64,000 nt of DNA from the NCBI GenBank assembly GCA_900766735.1, contig CAAFWO010000052.1, positions 62,001 to 126,000 on the forward strand, given 5' to 3'. The notes beneath the pieces are model-generated. The model had not been told where the DNA came from and did not search any database. It saw only the letters and a program-made list of their open reading frames with translations. Source of the stretch: Clostridia bacterium. GTDB taxonomy: Bacteria; Bacillota; Clostridia; CAKSNL01; HGM11501. Both the position numbers and the translations under genes were made by a program. Of this stretch, positions 42,212 through 52,380 are shown piece by piece; the stretch's first letter is position 1, and the number at the start of each line of letters is the position of its first letter.

Positions 42212-43589
42212 GAAAACCGACGAAGCGCTCGTTATGAAACAGCGCGAAATTATGGAAGAAATAAATCATCTGCCGCACGGGGGCAAAAAAAGCCTTATAT
42301 ACACCCTCGGCTGTCAGCAGAACGAGAGCGATTCGGAAAAGCTTTCCGGAATGCTCAAAAAAATGGGCTATACGCCGACCGAGAACCCCGAGGAGGCGGA
42401 TGTTATTTTGTTTAACACCTGCGCCGTGAGGGAGAATGCCGAAAAAAAGCTTTTCGGAAGGGTCGGTGCATTGAAGCCCTTAAAAGAGAAGAATCCCGAG
42501 CTTTTGCTCGGCGTGTGCGGCTGTATGGCGCAGGAGGCCGGAATGGAGGAAAAATTCCGCCGCCGTTACCGCTTTGTGGACATGGTGTTCGGCACGCACG
42601 CATTATACAGATTCCCCGAGATTCTTAAAAAAGCATTGAGCGAAAGAACACAGGTGAGAGACGTTTCGGATATTGACGGAGAGGTGACGGAAGGCATCCC
42701 GGTCGACCGCGCGAGCAGCGTGAAAAGCTATGTCTCCGTTATGTACGGCTGCAACAACTTCTGCTCATACTGCATCGTGCCCTATGTGCGCGGCCGCGAG
42801 AGGAGCAGAGACTATCGTGACGTTATAAACGAAGTGCGTGAAATTGCGGACTCGGGCTGTAAGGAGATCATGCTTTTGGGGCAAAACGTCAACTCCTATA
42901 ACGGCGGGGGGGACTTTCCGGAGCTTTTGTATAAGGTGAGCGAGGTGCCGGGGATCGAGCGCATCCGCTTTATGAGCTCCCACCCGAAAGATATAAGCAG
43001 CGAGCTTATCTCCGTTATGGCCGAGAGGGAAAACATTTGCAACCAGCTTCATCTTCCCGTCCAGTCCGGAAGCGACAGGATATTAAAGCTGATGAACAGG
43101 CACTATAACACGGAGCACTACCTTTCCATTGTGGACGAGGTTAAAAGTAAGATACCCGATGTGACGCTGACGACCGACATTATCGTCGGCTTTCCGGGGG
43201 AGACGGATGAGGACTTTTTAAAAACCGTTGAGCTGTTAAAAACGGTGCGCTATGACAGCATCTTTTCGTTCATATATTCAAAGAGGACAGGCACTCCGGC
43301 CGAAAAAATGGCGGATGTGATGACAGAGGAGCACAAGCACGAGAACTTTTCAAAAATGCTTGAGATTCAAAACGAAATTTCGCTTGAGAAAAATAAGGCG
43401 CTCATCGGCTCGGTTCAGTCCGTCCTGGTCGAGGGGCAAAGCAAGACCGATCATGATAAGATGAGCGGCCGCTCCGAGGGCGGAAAGCTTGTTCACTTTT
43501 CGTCAGACGCTGTTCGCCCGGGAGATATTGTGAAGGTTAAAATAGAAAGCGTTAACACGTGGACGCTTTCGGGAAAGCTTGAGGAATGA
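42201..43589 (+). CDS. miaB: tRNA-2-methylthio-N6-dimethylallyladenosine synthase MiaB
   Basis: From ATG 42201 the protein has 463 residues. The N-terminal cluster ligands C38, C74 and C108 are present. The radical SAM motif GCNNFCSYC (C184, C188, C191) and a C-terminal TRAM domain follow. It adds the methylthio group to A37 of tRNAs modified by MiaA, which is encoded 4.4 kb downstream. It overlaps both neighbours, ending in an ATGA junction with mutS. Confidence 0.96.
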   Translation: MAIEKTDEALVMKQREIMEEINHLPHGGKKSLIYTLGCQQNESDSEKLSGMLKKMGYTPTENPEEADVILFNTCAVRENAEKKLFGRVGALKPLKEKNPELLLGVCGCMAQEAGMEEKFRRRYRFVDMVFGTHALYRFPEILKKALSERTQVRDVSDIDGEVTEGIPVDRASSVKSYVSVMYGCNNFCSYCIVPYVRGRERSRDYRDVINEVREIADSGCKEIMLLGQNVNSYNGGGDFPELLYKVSEVPGIERIRFMSSHPKDISSELISVMAERENICNQLHLPVQSGSDRILKLMNRHYNTEHYLSIVDEVKSKIPDVTLTTDIIVGFPGETDEDFLKTVELLKTVRYDSIFSFIYSKRTGTPAEKMADVMTEEHKHENFSKMLEIQNEISLEKNKALIGSVQSVLVEGQSKTDHDKMSGRSEGGKLVHFSSDAVRPGDIVKVKIESVNTWTLSGKLEE

Positions 43590-46192
43590 AAATGATTGAG
43601 GACAGAAGCAAAATGTCCGCCATGATGCGGCAGTATCTTGCGACGAAGGACGATTATCCCGACGCAATATTAATGTACCGCGTCGGCGATTTTTACGAGA
43701 TGTTTTTTGACGACGCGGTGACAGCGTCGCGCGAGCTTGAGCTTGTTTTAACGGGCAAGGACTGCGGCCTGCCTGAGCGCGCGCCGATGTGCGGCGTGCC
43801 GTTCCACGCGGTCGATAACTATATTTCGCGACTGGTCGCGAAGGGCTATAAGGTCGCGATATGCGAGCAGGTGGAGGACCCTAAGGAGGCCAAAGGCTTA
43901 GTCAAGCGCGACGTTATAAGGGTCGTCACTCCCGGAACGACGACGGATGAGGCACTGCTCGATTCGCGCCCGACAAACTATATGTGCGCGGTCAAAAAGA
44001 GCGGAAACGACTCCGCGCTCGCCATTGCCGACGTGTCGACAGGCGAGGTTTTGGTGACCAAAATAACATCGGACGACGAGAACGACTTAATAAGCGAGAT
44101 CACGAGGTTCGCGCCGGTCGAGATACTTTTAAACGAAGAGGCGGCCGCATCTAATGCTTTGACAGACTACATCGCGGAGAGGACGAAGGCGCTTTCCTTT
44201 TCGTGCGACGAGAGCTATTTTTCATATGAAAACGCGAAATGCGTTATCGAGCTTCAGTTCGGAGACGAGAGCAAAAAGGTCTTGGACGATAAGGATATTA
44301 CGGGTGCGCTCGGCGCTTTAATGTCATACATCGAGGAGACGCAGAAGGTGGAGCTTGCCCACATAAAGGAGATCAACTTCTTTGACGCGGCGCGGTTTAT
44401 GGAGCTTTCCGGAACGGCGATGAGAAACTTGGAGCTTGTCGAGAATATGCACGACAAGACAAGGCGCGGCACGCTTTTGTCCGTGCTTGATAAGACGTGC
44501 TCCACGATGGGAAAAAGAACGGTCAAAAACTGGATATTGCGGCCTTTAATTGACACCGTGAAGATTAAAGAAAGGCTTGACGCGGTGGGCGAAGCGGCGG
44601 AAAAGCTTATCTTAAGAAGCGACGTCCGCGCGCTTATCGCGAAGATAAACGATATTGAAAGAATAGTCAGCCGCGTTTCGCTCGGCACGGTGAACCCGAG
44701 AGACCTGGTCGCTCTAAAGACCTCGCTCGGCGTGATCCCGGCTCTTATCGGCGAGTGCGAAAAATTCAAATGCGACTTTCTTAAAAAAGAGTCATCGCGC
44801 TTAGAGCCTTTGACAGATTTATATGACCTTATCGACCGCGCAATAAAGGACACCGACACTCCGGTCTCCGTCCGCGAGGGGAGAATGATAAAAGAAGGCT
44901 TTTCAGAGGAGATCGACCGGCTTAACGCGCTGATGAGCGGAAGCAAGGGCATTCTTGCCGAGATCGAGGCGCGCGAGAGGGAGAAAACCGGCATTCCCAA
45001 GCTCAAGGTCGGCTATAACAAGGTGTTCGGCTATTACATCGAAGTCTCGAACGTGAACCTTTCAAAGGTGCCGGCAGAATACATAAGAAAGCAGACGCTG
45101 ACAAACGGCGAGCGCTACATAACGGAGGAACTAAAAGAGGTCGAGAAGGATGTTTTGTCCGCCTCGGAAAAGGTCGTAAGATTGGAGTACGACGCGTTTT
45201 TATATGTTGTTAATGCCGTTAGGGAAAAGACGGGCGAGATTCAGAAGACCTCGCGCGCGGTCGGCGTTATCGACGTTATATGTTCGTTTGCCGAGGTCGC
45301 GGTCAAAAATTCATACTGTATGCCGGCGGTGGACAATTCAGAGACCATAGAGATCAAAAACGGCCGCCATCCGGTGGTCGAGCAGATAAAGGGGAGCGAG
45401 CTTTTCGTCCCGAACGACACGAATCTATCCGGCAAGGGCGATTCGATGGCGATCATAACCGGCCCGAATATGGCCGGAAAGTCGACCTATATGCGCCAGA
45501 CGGCGCTTATCGTCCTGATGGCGCAGATCGGCTCGTTCGTGCCGGCGTCGGAGGCGAGGATCGGCGTGTGCGACAGGATATTTACAAGGGTCGGCGCGTC
45601 GGACGACTTATCGTCCGGCCGGAGCACCTATATGGTGGAGATGAGCGAGGTCGCCGAGATTGTGAATAACGCGACGAAAAAGAGCCTTGTCATATTGGAC
45701 GAGATCGGCCGCGGAACAAGCACGTTTGACGGGCTTTCCATGGCCTGGGCGATCGTTGAATACTGCGCCGAAAAAATTCACTCGCGCACATTATTTGCGA
45801 CGCACTACCACGAGCTGACAAAGCTTGAGGGCGCTGTTTTAGGCGTTAAGAACTACTGTATCGCCGCGAAAAAGCGCGGAAACGACATTATTTTCCTCCG
45901 CAAGATAATAAGGGGCGGAGCGGACGAGAGCTACGGAATCGAGGTCGCGCATTTGGCCGGCGTCAAGGAGTCCATCATCCGCCGCGCGAAGGAGATATTA
46001 AAAGGCCTTGAAGAAGAGGGCGCGTGCCGTATGCCGGAGCGTGAAGCCCCGTCGGGCGACATTCAGCTTTCGCTTGAATCCGGCGCGCGCGACGGAATAA
46101 TCGACAGACTCCGAATGATCGACATTTCGGCGCTGACGCCGATCGAGGCATTAAACATATTAAACGAACTTAAAAACAAGGCGACAGAGTAA
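43586..46192 (+). CDS. mutS: DNA mismatch repair protein MutS
   Basis: The 868-residue protein is a full-length MutS1. The mismatch-contacting GDFYEMF motif is near residue 30. The ATPase P-loop GPNMAGKSTYMRQ is near 625, and DEIGRGTSTFDG (Walker B) with the ATHYHEL motif follows. It recognises mismatches and hands over to MutL, encoded 12 bases downstream. ATG 43586 overlaps the miaB stop. Confidence 0.98.
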   Translation: MKMIEDRSKMSAMMRQYLATKDDYPDAILMYRVGDFYEMFFDDAVTASRELELVLTGKDCGLPERAPMCGVPFHAVDNYISRLVAKGYKVAICEQVEDPKEAKGLVKRDVIRVVTPGTTTDEALLDSRPTNYMCAVKKSGNDSALAIADVSTGEVLVTKITSDDENDLISEITRFAPVEILLNEEAAASNALTDYIAERTKALSFSCDESYFSYENAKCVIELQFGDESKKVLDDKDITGALGALMSYIEETQKVELAHIKEINFFDAARFMELSGTAMRNLELVENMHDKTRRGTLLSVLDKTCSTMGKRTVKNWILRPLIDTVKIKERLDAVGEAAEKLILRSDVRALIAKINDIERIVSRVSLGTVNPRDLVALKTSLGVIPALIGECEKFKCDFLKKESSRLEPLTDLYDLIDRAIKDTDTPVSVREGRMIKEGFSEEIDRLNALMSGSKGILAEIEAREREKTGIPKLKVGYNKVFGYYIEVSNVNLSKVPAEYIRKQTLTNGERYITEELKEVEKDVLSASEKVVRLEYDAFLYVVNAVREKTGEIQKTSRAVGVIDVICSFAEVAVKNSYCMPAVDNSETIEIKNGRHPVVEQIKGSELFVPNDTNLSGKGDSMAIITGPNMAGKSTYMRQTALIVLMAQIGSFVPASEARIGVCDRIFTRVGASDDLSSGRSTYMVEMSEVAEIVNNATKKSLVILDEIGRGTSTFDGLSMAWAIVEYCAEKIHSRTLFATHYHELTKLEGAVLGVKNYCIAAKKRGNDIIFLRKIIRGGADESYGIEVAHLAGVKESIIRRAKEILKGLEEEGACRMPEREAPSGDIQLSLESGARDGIIDRLRMIDISALTPIEALNILNELKNKATE

Positions 46193-46204
46193 GGAGGCGG
46201 CCAA

Positions 46205-48031
46205 ATGGCGAGAATACACGTTTTGGACAAAAGTGTTTCAAATATGATCGCGGCAGGCGAAGTGGTTTCGCGCCCGGCCTCCGCCGTTAAGGAGCTCATT
46301 GAAAACGCGATGGACGCGGGGGCGAAAAACATCACCGTCGAGATCAAAAACGGCGGCATCAGCTTTTTGTCCGTGACGGACGACGGCTCGGGCATCGAGG
46401 AGGACGATATTTTGACCGCCTTTATGCCGCACGCGACAAGCAAGATCGCCTCGGCGAAGGACCTGGGCAGCATCATGACCTATGGCTTTCGCGGCGAGGC
46501 ATTATCGAGCATCGCGGCAGTCTCGCGCATCACGCTCGTGACAAAAACTCTCGATGCCGACGAGGCAGTGAAGCTGGAGCTTGAGGGCGGCGAGGTCAAG
46601 GGAAGCGAGACGGTCGGCGCGAAAACGGGCACGCATATCGCGGTGTCGGACATATTTTTCAACACGCCGGCGCGCTATAAGTTTTTGAAAAAGGATTCGG
46701 CAGAGGCCGCCGCGGTGACAGACGTTGTGCAAAAGGCGGCGCTTTCACGGCCGGACATTTCTGTCCGCTACATAAGCTCCGGCCGCGAGGCGTTTAAGAC
46801 ACAGGGCGACGGAAATCTATTAAACGCGGTCTATTCGCTTTTCGGGGGCGACATTGCAAAGCACATGATAAAGGTGGACTATTCGGATTCCGGCGTCCGC
46901 GTGACGGGGTATTCGGGCACTGCCGCCGTGGCAAGGCCGAACAGGAACATGCAGATATTTTTCGTCAACGGCAGAAGCGTGGTGAGCCGCACGGTATCCT
47001 TCGCGCTCTCCGAGGCGTATAAAAACCAGCTCACGGTCGGGCGTTTCCCGTCCGCCGTGCTGAATATCGAGGTTGACCCGTCGGCGGTGGATGTGAACGT
47101 TCACCCGTCGAAGACCGAGGTCAAATTCACGGACGAGAAGACCATATATGACGCGGTGTACTGGGGCGTTAAAAATATGCTCTATGAAAAGCCCTATGTC
47201 CCGGCGGTCGAATCCATCACAAAAAAGCCGGCAGAGCCGGTGCGCCCGGCGCAGACAGAAGCGCCGAAGGAGCAAAACCCGATTGTTGCGCACGTTCAAA
47301 AGAGCCTTGACACGTTCGAGAAAAAGTCCGGCTTTCACAAGATCGAGCCGGTGAAAAAAGAGGCGTCAAAAACGTTTGCCGCCGAAGAAAGAGTAAAATA
47401 CGAGCCGAAGCCGGAGGAAAAGCCGGTTCAGCAGACCATCGCGGCGGAAGAGACGGACGACTTTACTCTGATCGGCCAGGTGTTTGACACATATCTCATT
47501 GCCCAGAAGGGGAGCGACATGCTCTTGATCGACCAGCACGCCGCGCACGAGAGATTAAACTATGAGGCGCTCAAGAAAAAGCGCGACGAAAACGAGCCGG
47601 CCGGCCAGCTTTTCTTGGTACCCGAGGTTATAAGCTTAAGCGACTCGGACATGGTCGTCTGGGAGGAAAACAGGGAGTTTTTTAAGTCCATCGGCTTTGA
47701 GACGGACAAGATGGGCGAAAACGACATCATGATAAGGAGCGCGCCTTATGGGACGGACGTTTCGGACAGTGGCGACGTTATCCGCGAGATATTAACGCTT
47801 TTATCGGATAAGAGGCACGACAACAGGCGCACATATTTAGAGGAGCGCGCGATGTATACAGTGTCGTGCAAGGCGGCGATAAAGGCGAATATGGCCATCT
47901 CGCCGCTTGAGCAGAGGGAGCTTATCAAAAAAGTGCTCGCGCTTCCCGGCATCAACACATGCCCCCACGGCAGGCCGATCATGATCAAGATGACGAAAGA
48001 GAAAATCGAAAAGGAATTTAAGAGAATATGA
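46205..48031 (+). CDS. mutL: DNA mismatch repair endonuclease MutL
   Basis: The 608-residue protein has the GHKL ATPase motifs ELIENAMDAGA, TDDGSGIE and YGFRGEALSSI. A charged linker covers about 330-410. The C-terminal domain has the endonuclease motif DQHAAHERLNYE (about 442-453) and CPHGRP near 585, so it should nick DNA as in organisms without MutH. AAGGAGG precedes ATG 46205. It ends in an ATGA overlap with miaA. Confidence 0.98.
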   Translation: MARIHVLDKSVSNMIAAGEVVSRPASAVKELIENAMDAGAKNITVEIKNGGISFLSVTDDGSGIEEDDILTAFMPHATSKIASAKDLGSIMTYGFRGEALSSIAAVSRITLVTKTLDADEAVKLELEGGEVKGSETVGAKTGTHIAVSDIFFNTPARYKFLKKDSAEAAAVTDVVQKAALSRPDISVRYISSGREAFKTQGDGNLLNAVYSLFGGDIAKHMIKVDYSDSGVRVTGYSGTAAVARPNRNMQIFFVNGRSVVSRTVSFALSEAYKNQLTVGRFPSAVLNIEVDPSAVDVNVHPSKTEVKFTDEKTIYDAVYWGVKNMLYEKPYVPAVESITKKPAEPVRPAQTEAPKEQNPIVAHVQKSLDTFEKKSGFHKIEPVKKEASKTFAAEERVKYEPKPEEKPVQQTIAAEETDDFTLIGQVFDTYLIAQKGSDMLLIDQHAAHERLNYEALKKKRDENEPAGQLFLVPEVISLSDSDMVVWEENREFFKSIGFETDKMGENDIMIRSAPYGTDVSDSGDVIREILTLLSDKRHDNRRTYLEERAMYTVSCKAAIKANMAISPLEQRELIKKVLALPGINTCPHGRPIMIKMTKEKIEKEFKRI

Positions 48032-48969
48032 AAATACCCGTGATCGTTGTCTCGGGGCCCACGGCCTCCGGCAAGAGCGCACTCGCGTTAAAAATCGCCG
48101 AAAAGTACGGGGGCGAGATCGTCTCGGCCGACTCGATGCAGATATATAAAGAGCTTTCGGTCGGCACGGCAAAGCCCGATAAAAGCGAAATAAAAAGAGT
48201 GCCCCACCACTTGGTGGACATTTTAGAGCCTGAGGAAAAATTCTCGGCGGCGGACTTTAAAAAAAGAGCCGAAGAGGCGATAGAGGACATCTCCTCGCGC
48301 GGCCGCCTTCCCATAATCGCCGGCGGAACGGGGCTCTATATCGATTCGCTCCTTTATTCAACCGGCTTTTCGCACCCGAAGGAAAACCCTAAACTCCGGC
48401 GCGAGCTTGCCGAGATGAACGAAAAAGAGGGAGCGGACGCGGTCTATGCCATATTAAAAAGCCTTGATGGCGATGCGGCAGAAAAGATCCACAAAAACAA
48501 CGTAAAGCGCGTTATCCGAGCGATCGAGATCATCAAAAGCACTCATAAGAGCCTGGAAGAAAGCGTCGAAAAGCCGCTCGGCGTATCGCCGAAATACGAG
48601 GTTTTATATGTTTTCATAAATCCCGACAGGCAGGAGCTTTACCGCCGTATCGACCGCCGCGTCGACGAAATGATGGAGCAGGGACTTTTGGATGAGGCGA
48701 AAATGCTTTTTGAAAGGAACGTTTTGCCGGACGCGACGAGCGTTCAGGCTATCGGCTATAAGGAGTTTTTCGGGATGTTTCGCGGCGAGAAATCGCTTTC
48801 GGACGCGGTGGACGAGCTTAAAAGAGACACGCGCCGTTATGCCAAAAGGCAGGTAACGTGGTTCTCGCGCCACAAGGACGCGGTTGAGCTTGAAAAAAAC
48901 GAGCTTTCACTTTTGGAAGAAACAGAAGAGTTTAAGAGGTTTATTGCTCTTTTGGGAAAGGACAAGTGA
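48028..48969 (+). CDS. miaA: tRNA dimethylallyltransferase MiaA
   Basis: The 313-residue enzyme prenylates A37 of tRNAs, the substrate for MiaB. The P-loop GPTASGKSALALKIA, the DSMQIYKELSVGTAKP segment and the C-terminal YAKRQVTWFSRH motif are intact. It overlaps mutL by 4 bases. Confidence 0.97.
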   Translation: MKIPVIVVSGPTASGKSALALKIAEKYGGEIVSADSMQIYKELSVGTAKPDKSEIKRVPHHLVDILEPEEKFSAADFKKRAEEAIEDISSRGRLPIIAGGTGLYIDSLLYSTGFSHPKENPKLRRELAEMNEKEGADAVYAILKSLDGDAAEKIHKNNVKRVIRAIEIIKSTHKSLEESVEKPLGVSPKYEVLYVFINPDRQELYRRIDRRVDEMMEQGLLDEAKMLFERNVLPDATSVQAIGYKEFFGMFRGEKSLSDAVDELKRDTRRYAKRQVTWFSRHKDAVELEKNELSLLEETEEFKRFIALLGKDK

Positions 48970-48971
48970 GA

Positions 48972-50138
48972 ATGAGAAGAGTAATTGCAATTTTACTTGT
49001 AATAATTCTTTTGTTCACGGCCGGATTTGCCGTGCACTACATTAAAAACTCGGGCGCCGGGAAAACGGTGACCGCGGTCGAGACGACATATGAAAAATCC
49101 GCCGAGACGGAAGGCTTCATCTTGAAAAACGAAAAGGTGATCGACCTTTCGGGCGGCGAGTTCGCGCGTTTTTACTATAAAAACGGGGACAAGGTCTCGG
49201 GCAATTCAAAGATCGTTTCGCTTTATAACAGCGAGTCGGACGGGGCGCTGATTGCCGAGATCGAGAAGATTGACGAGCGCATAAAAAGCCTCGGCAGCGA
49301 CTATGTGAATTTGACCGCGAACGACGTTTTAAAAGTCGAAAACTATATAGATTCGGACATCGACAAGATGGCGGACGTTATGGCAAAGGGCGAGGCGGCC
49401 GAGGAAACACTCCTTCGCGACAGGCTGACGGCGCTTTTTAACATCAAGCACACAAACTCCGCGCCGGAGAACGACGACGAGGAGGCACTAAATAGAGAAA
49501 AGCAGGCGCTTGAGGGCAAGCTCTCGTCGGCGAAGAACGATGTTTTCGCCCCGATGGGCGGAATCTTTTCCGAGAAGGCGGACGGGTTTGAGGGCGCTGT
49601 TACACTTGACGAGGCGATGAATATCACTCCCTCGGGCGTGGACTCACTGCTGGCCGAAAAGGAAAAAGAGACAGGCAAGGCCGTGAAGATTATCGATAAC
49701 TACAAGTGGTACATAATCGCCAAGGTGCCCGAAAAGACCGTTTCGGGCAAGGAGAAAGGCGCAAAGGTGAAGATCGGGATGCCGGACGGGGAGATCACCG
49801 GAACGCTTGAATACCTCTCGGCCGGAGAGAACGGCTATGTGGCTCTTCTGATCTCGACCGACAGGGACTCGTCCTCGCTTTCAGATGCGAGAAAGGTCAA
49901 GATCAAGCTGATATTCGACCGGTACTCGGGCTTCGTTATCCCGACAAAGGCGTTTCACATTTACGACGGCGAATACGGCGTATTCGTTAAGAAAAATTCA
50001 AAAAAGATATTTAAAAAGACCGAGGTCATCTATTCGGACGACGAGTACAGCGTTGTCTCAAGGTCGGACGGAACGGAGCTTAAACTCTATGACTCGGTTA
50101 TTACGGACGGTGATTTAAGTGAATACTACGATCAGTGA
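48972..50138 (+). CDS. HlyD-like membrane fusion/adaptor protein of the sepF cluster
   Basis: ATG 48972 is preferred, with AAAGGA 9 bases upstream; GTG 48966 overlaps the miaA stop. The 388-residue product has one N-terminal membrane anchor (VIAILLVIILLFTAGFAV). A barrel-sandwich region (GFILKNEKVIDLSGGEFARF and YKNGDKVSGNSKIVSLY) and a coiled coil follow. Such HlyD-type proteins precede yggS and sepF in many Clostridia, so a link to envelope assembly is likely but unproven. Its end overlaps yggS by 20 bases. Confidence 0.78.
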   Translation: MRRVIAILLVIILLFTAGFAVHYIKNSGAGKTVTAVETTYEKSAETEGFILKNEKVIDLSGGEFARFYYKNGDKVSGNSKIVSLYNSESDGALIAEIEKIDERIKSLGSDYVNLTANDVLKVENYIDSDIDKMADVMAKGEAAEETLLRDRLTALFNIKHTNSAPENDDEEALNREKQALEGKLSSAKNDVFAPMGGIFSEKADGFEGAVTLDEAMNITPSGVDSLLAEKEKETGKAVKIIDNYKWYIIAKVPEKTVSGKEKGAKVKIGMPDGEITGTLEYLSAGENGYVALLISTDRDSSSLSDARKVKIKLIFDRYSGFVIPTKAFHIYDGEYGVFVKKNSKKIFKKTEVIYSDDEYSVVSRSDGTELKLYDSVITDGDLSEYYDQ

Positions 50139-50805
50139 GAACATTAAAAAAATCAGGGAGGAGATTGACCGCGCCGCATTAAAGGCCGGGCGCGACCCGG
50201 GCGAGATCACGCTTATGGCGGTCTCCAAGACCAAGCCCGTCGAGTCGGCAGTTTTGGCGGCGAAAAGCGGCGTTATTTTGGGCGAGAACTATGTTCAGGA
50301 ATTTAAGGAAAAGTTTGAGGCGGAGCCCGAACTTCCCTGGCACTTTATCGGCCATCTTCAGACAAACAAGGTCAAATACATCGTCGGCAAGGCGAAAATG
50401 ATCCATTCGGTGGACAGTCTGCATCTTGCCGAAAAGATAAATTCCGAGTCGGAAAAGAGGGGAATTGTGACAGATTGCCTCGCGGAAATAAATTCCGGGT
50501 GCGAGGAAAGCAAATTTGGTTTGACATTTTCCGAATCTTTATATATAATAAAAGAAATGGCCGAATTCAAGAACATAAGGTTAAGAGGGCTCATGACTGT
50601 TGCGCCGGTCTGCCAGAGCGCAGAGGACAACAGAGAGATATTTAAAAAGATGAAGGACACTTTCCTTGAAATAAAAAAGGATGTGCCTTCATTTGACACG
50701 CTTTCGATGGGAATGAGCGCGGACTTTACCGTCGCCGTCGAAGAGGGGGCGTCGATAGTCAGAGTCGGGACAGCGATATTCGGCGAGAGAAACTATACAA
50801 AGTGA
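50119..50805 (+). CDS. YggS/PLPBP-family pyridoxal phosphate homeostasis protein
   Basis: GTG 50119 gives 228 residues. The PLP lysine is in LMAVSKTKP (K37). The GENYVQEF, WHFIGHLQTNKVK and LSMGMSADF segments are all typical of the family, which buffers PLP. The ribosome-binding site is weak, and the start lies inside the preceding gene, so translational coupling is likely. It precedes sepF as in most Firmicutes. Confidence 0.94.
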   Translation: MNTTISENIKKIREEIDRAALKAGRDPGEITLMAVSKTKPVESAVLAAKSGVILGENYVQEFKEKFEAEPELPWHFIGHLQTNKVKYIVGKAKMIHSVDSLHLAEKINSESEKRGIVTDCLAEINSGCEESKFGLTFSESLYIIKEMAEFKNIRLRGLMTVAPVCQSAEDNREIFKKMKDTFLEIKKDVPSFDTLSMGMSADFTVAVEEGASIVRVGTAIFGERNYTK

Positions 50806-50833
50806 AAAATTTTTATGAAAGGAAAGATACACT

Positions 50834-51361
50834 GTGGCAAACATTTTAAACAAGATCGGCGACATGATCTTCGGGCCCGAGGATTATGACGACGAGGAAA
50901 TGACCGCCGAGGAAGAGACAGAAGAAAAAGAGGAAAAAAGAGGAATGGATCTTTTCCGCCGCGAAGAGCCGAAGGCGGAGATAAAGAAGGACGATTTTTC
51001 CCGTTCATATAAAAAGGAGGACGACTTTTCGCGCACATACGGCAAGAAGGGCAAGGTCGTTAACATCACGTCGACGACTCAGTTCGAGGTCGTTGTGCTT
51101 CAGCCCGAGTCCTTTGAAGAGGCGAAGGACATTGCGGACAACTTGAAGGCGAAAAAGCCCGTTATCGTCAACCTTGAAAAGATCGAAAAAGAGCAGGCAA
51201 GAAGAATGGTCGACTTTGTTTCGGGCTCTTCCTATGCCTTGGGCGGCGACATTCAGAAGATTTCAAATATGATCTTCTTGGTAACGCCCTACACGGTCGG
51301 AATCTTAGGCGACTTTAAGGACGAGCTTAAGAACAAGGGCATCTTCCCCTGGAGCTATTGA
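50834..51361 (+). CDS. sepF: Cell division protein SepF
   Basis: GTG 50834 follows AAAGGAAAG and gives 175 residues. The N-terminal amphipathic helix is ANILNKIGDMIF. An acidic, charged linker of about 65 residues follows. The SepF domain (about 85-170) contains KKPVIVNLEKIEKEQARRMV and DFVSGSSYALGGDIQKI. SepF bundles FtsZ filaments and anchors them to the membrane. Confidence 0.96.
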   Translation: MANILNKIGDMIFGPEDYDDEEMTAEEETEEKEEKRGMDLFRREEPKAEIKKDDFSRSYKKEDDFSRTYGKKGKVVNITSTTQFEVVVLQPESFEEAKDIADNLKAKKPVIVNLEKIEKEQARRMVDFVSGSSYALGGDIQKISNMIFLVTPYTVGILGDFKDELKNKGIFPWSY

Positions 51362-51362
51362 T

Positions 51363-51629
51363 ATGGTTCTTTTAATAATAGTCAGGCTTTTGGAGATATA
51401 TGACTTTATCATTTTGTTAAGGTGCATATGTTCATTCATCTTTATGGGGACGTATAATTCGTTTTATATGTTCTTGGTGAAGATAACAGAGCCTGTGTTA
51501 TCGCCGGTGAGAAACCTTCTTTCGCGCACGCCCCTGGGCAATCTGCCGCTTGATTTTTCACCGGTCATCGTGATGCTTTTGATTGGAGTATTGGAGCGTT
51601 GGGTTTACTTATTAAGCAGAGTGTTTTAG
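51363..51629 (+). CDS. YggT family membrane protein
   Basis: The 88-residue protein has two membrane segments with the family's EPVLSPVRNLL motif between them. It lies 1 base after sepF and overlaps the following S4 gene by 31 bases, the standard Firmicutes order. Its function is unknown. Confidence 0.9.
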   Translation: MVLLIIVRLLEIYDFIILLRCICSFIFMGTYNSFYMFLVKITEPVLSPVRNLLSRTPLGNLPLDFSPVIVMLLIGVLERWVYLLSRVF

Positions 51630-52363
51630 CGCACGGCGCCACGGAGGAGGAAAGGCTTATCCTCGCGAAGGCTTACGACGCATATGTTAAAAGTGAAAAG
51701 AGCTTTTATCCGGCCTTCACGCATTTTTTAACGCCGGCAGAGGCCGCCGCGGTACGGCGCGCGTTTTCAAATTGCGAAGCCGTTTCGTTTTCCGGCGGAT
51801 ATGATGATGCCGAGCGCGTTATGGCGGGCTTTAATTCGGGGGACGGGGATTTTCCGATAATGGCGGTACGCTTGTCGGGCGACTTTTCTCACATTGGTCA
51901 CAGGGACGTTTTGGGGAGCTTAATGAGCCTTGGCATCGACCGCGCCGTGACGGGGGACATTTTGGTCACGCCCGACGCGGTATATATCTTTTGCGAGGAG
52001 CGAATGGCAAAGTACATCGCGGAGAATTTAACCTCCGTTTCAAGGGAGGCCGTGAAATCCGAGGTCGTTTCGGTGGGCGAGATAAGCGCCGCGAGGCAGT
52101 TTGACGAGATCAAAAAAAGCGTTGCGTCCGAAAGGGCGGACGCAGTGGTCGGCGCGGTGTTCTCATTATCGAGGGCGGACGCGGCCGAGGCTATCGCGCG
52201 GCAGGAGGTTATGCTTAACTACAGCGTTTTGTCATCGAAGGACAAACGCATTTCGTCGGGCGACGTTATATCGGTAAGGGGCAGAGGAAAAGCCATAGTC
52301 ACCTTTTCGGGGGACTTAAGCAAAAAGGGCAGGCTTTTCATTCTGATCAAAAAATATAAATGA
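51599..52363 (+). CDS. YlmH-like RNA-binding S4 domain protein
   Basis: TTG 51599 gives 254 residues with a GGAG site about 10 bases upstream. The N-terminal region is YlmH-specific (HFLTPAEAAAVRRAF and LGSLMSLGIDRAVTGDI). The C-terminal S4 domain (about 185-250) contains SSKDKRISSGDVISVRGRGK. YlmH acts in ribosome rescue or RNA binding in Bacillus. The 31-base overlap with yggT suggests coupling. Confidence 0.92.
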   Translation: MGLLIKQSVLAHGATEEERLILAKAYDAYVKSEKSFYPAFTHFLTPAEAAAVRRAFSNCEAVSFSGGYDDAERVMAGFNSGDGDFPIMAVRLSGDFSHIGHRDVLGSLMSLGIDRAVTGDILVTPDAVYIFCEERMAKYIAENLTSVSREAVKSEVVSVGEISAARQFDEIKKSVASERADAVVGAVFSLSRADAAEAIARQEVMLNYSVLSSKDKRISSGDVISVRGRGKAIVTFSGDLSKKGRLFILIKKYK

Positions 52364-52380
52364 TTTAAGGAGTTGGTTTT

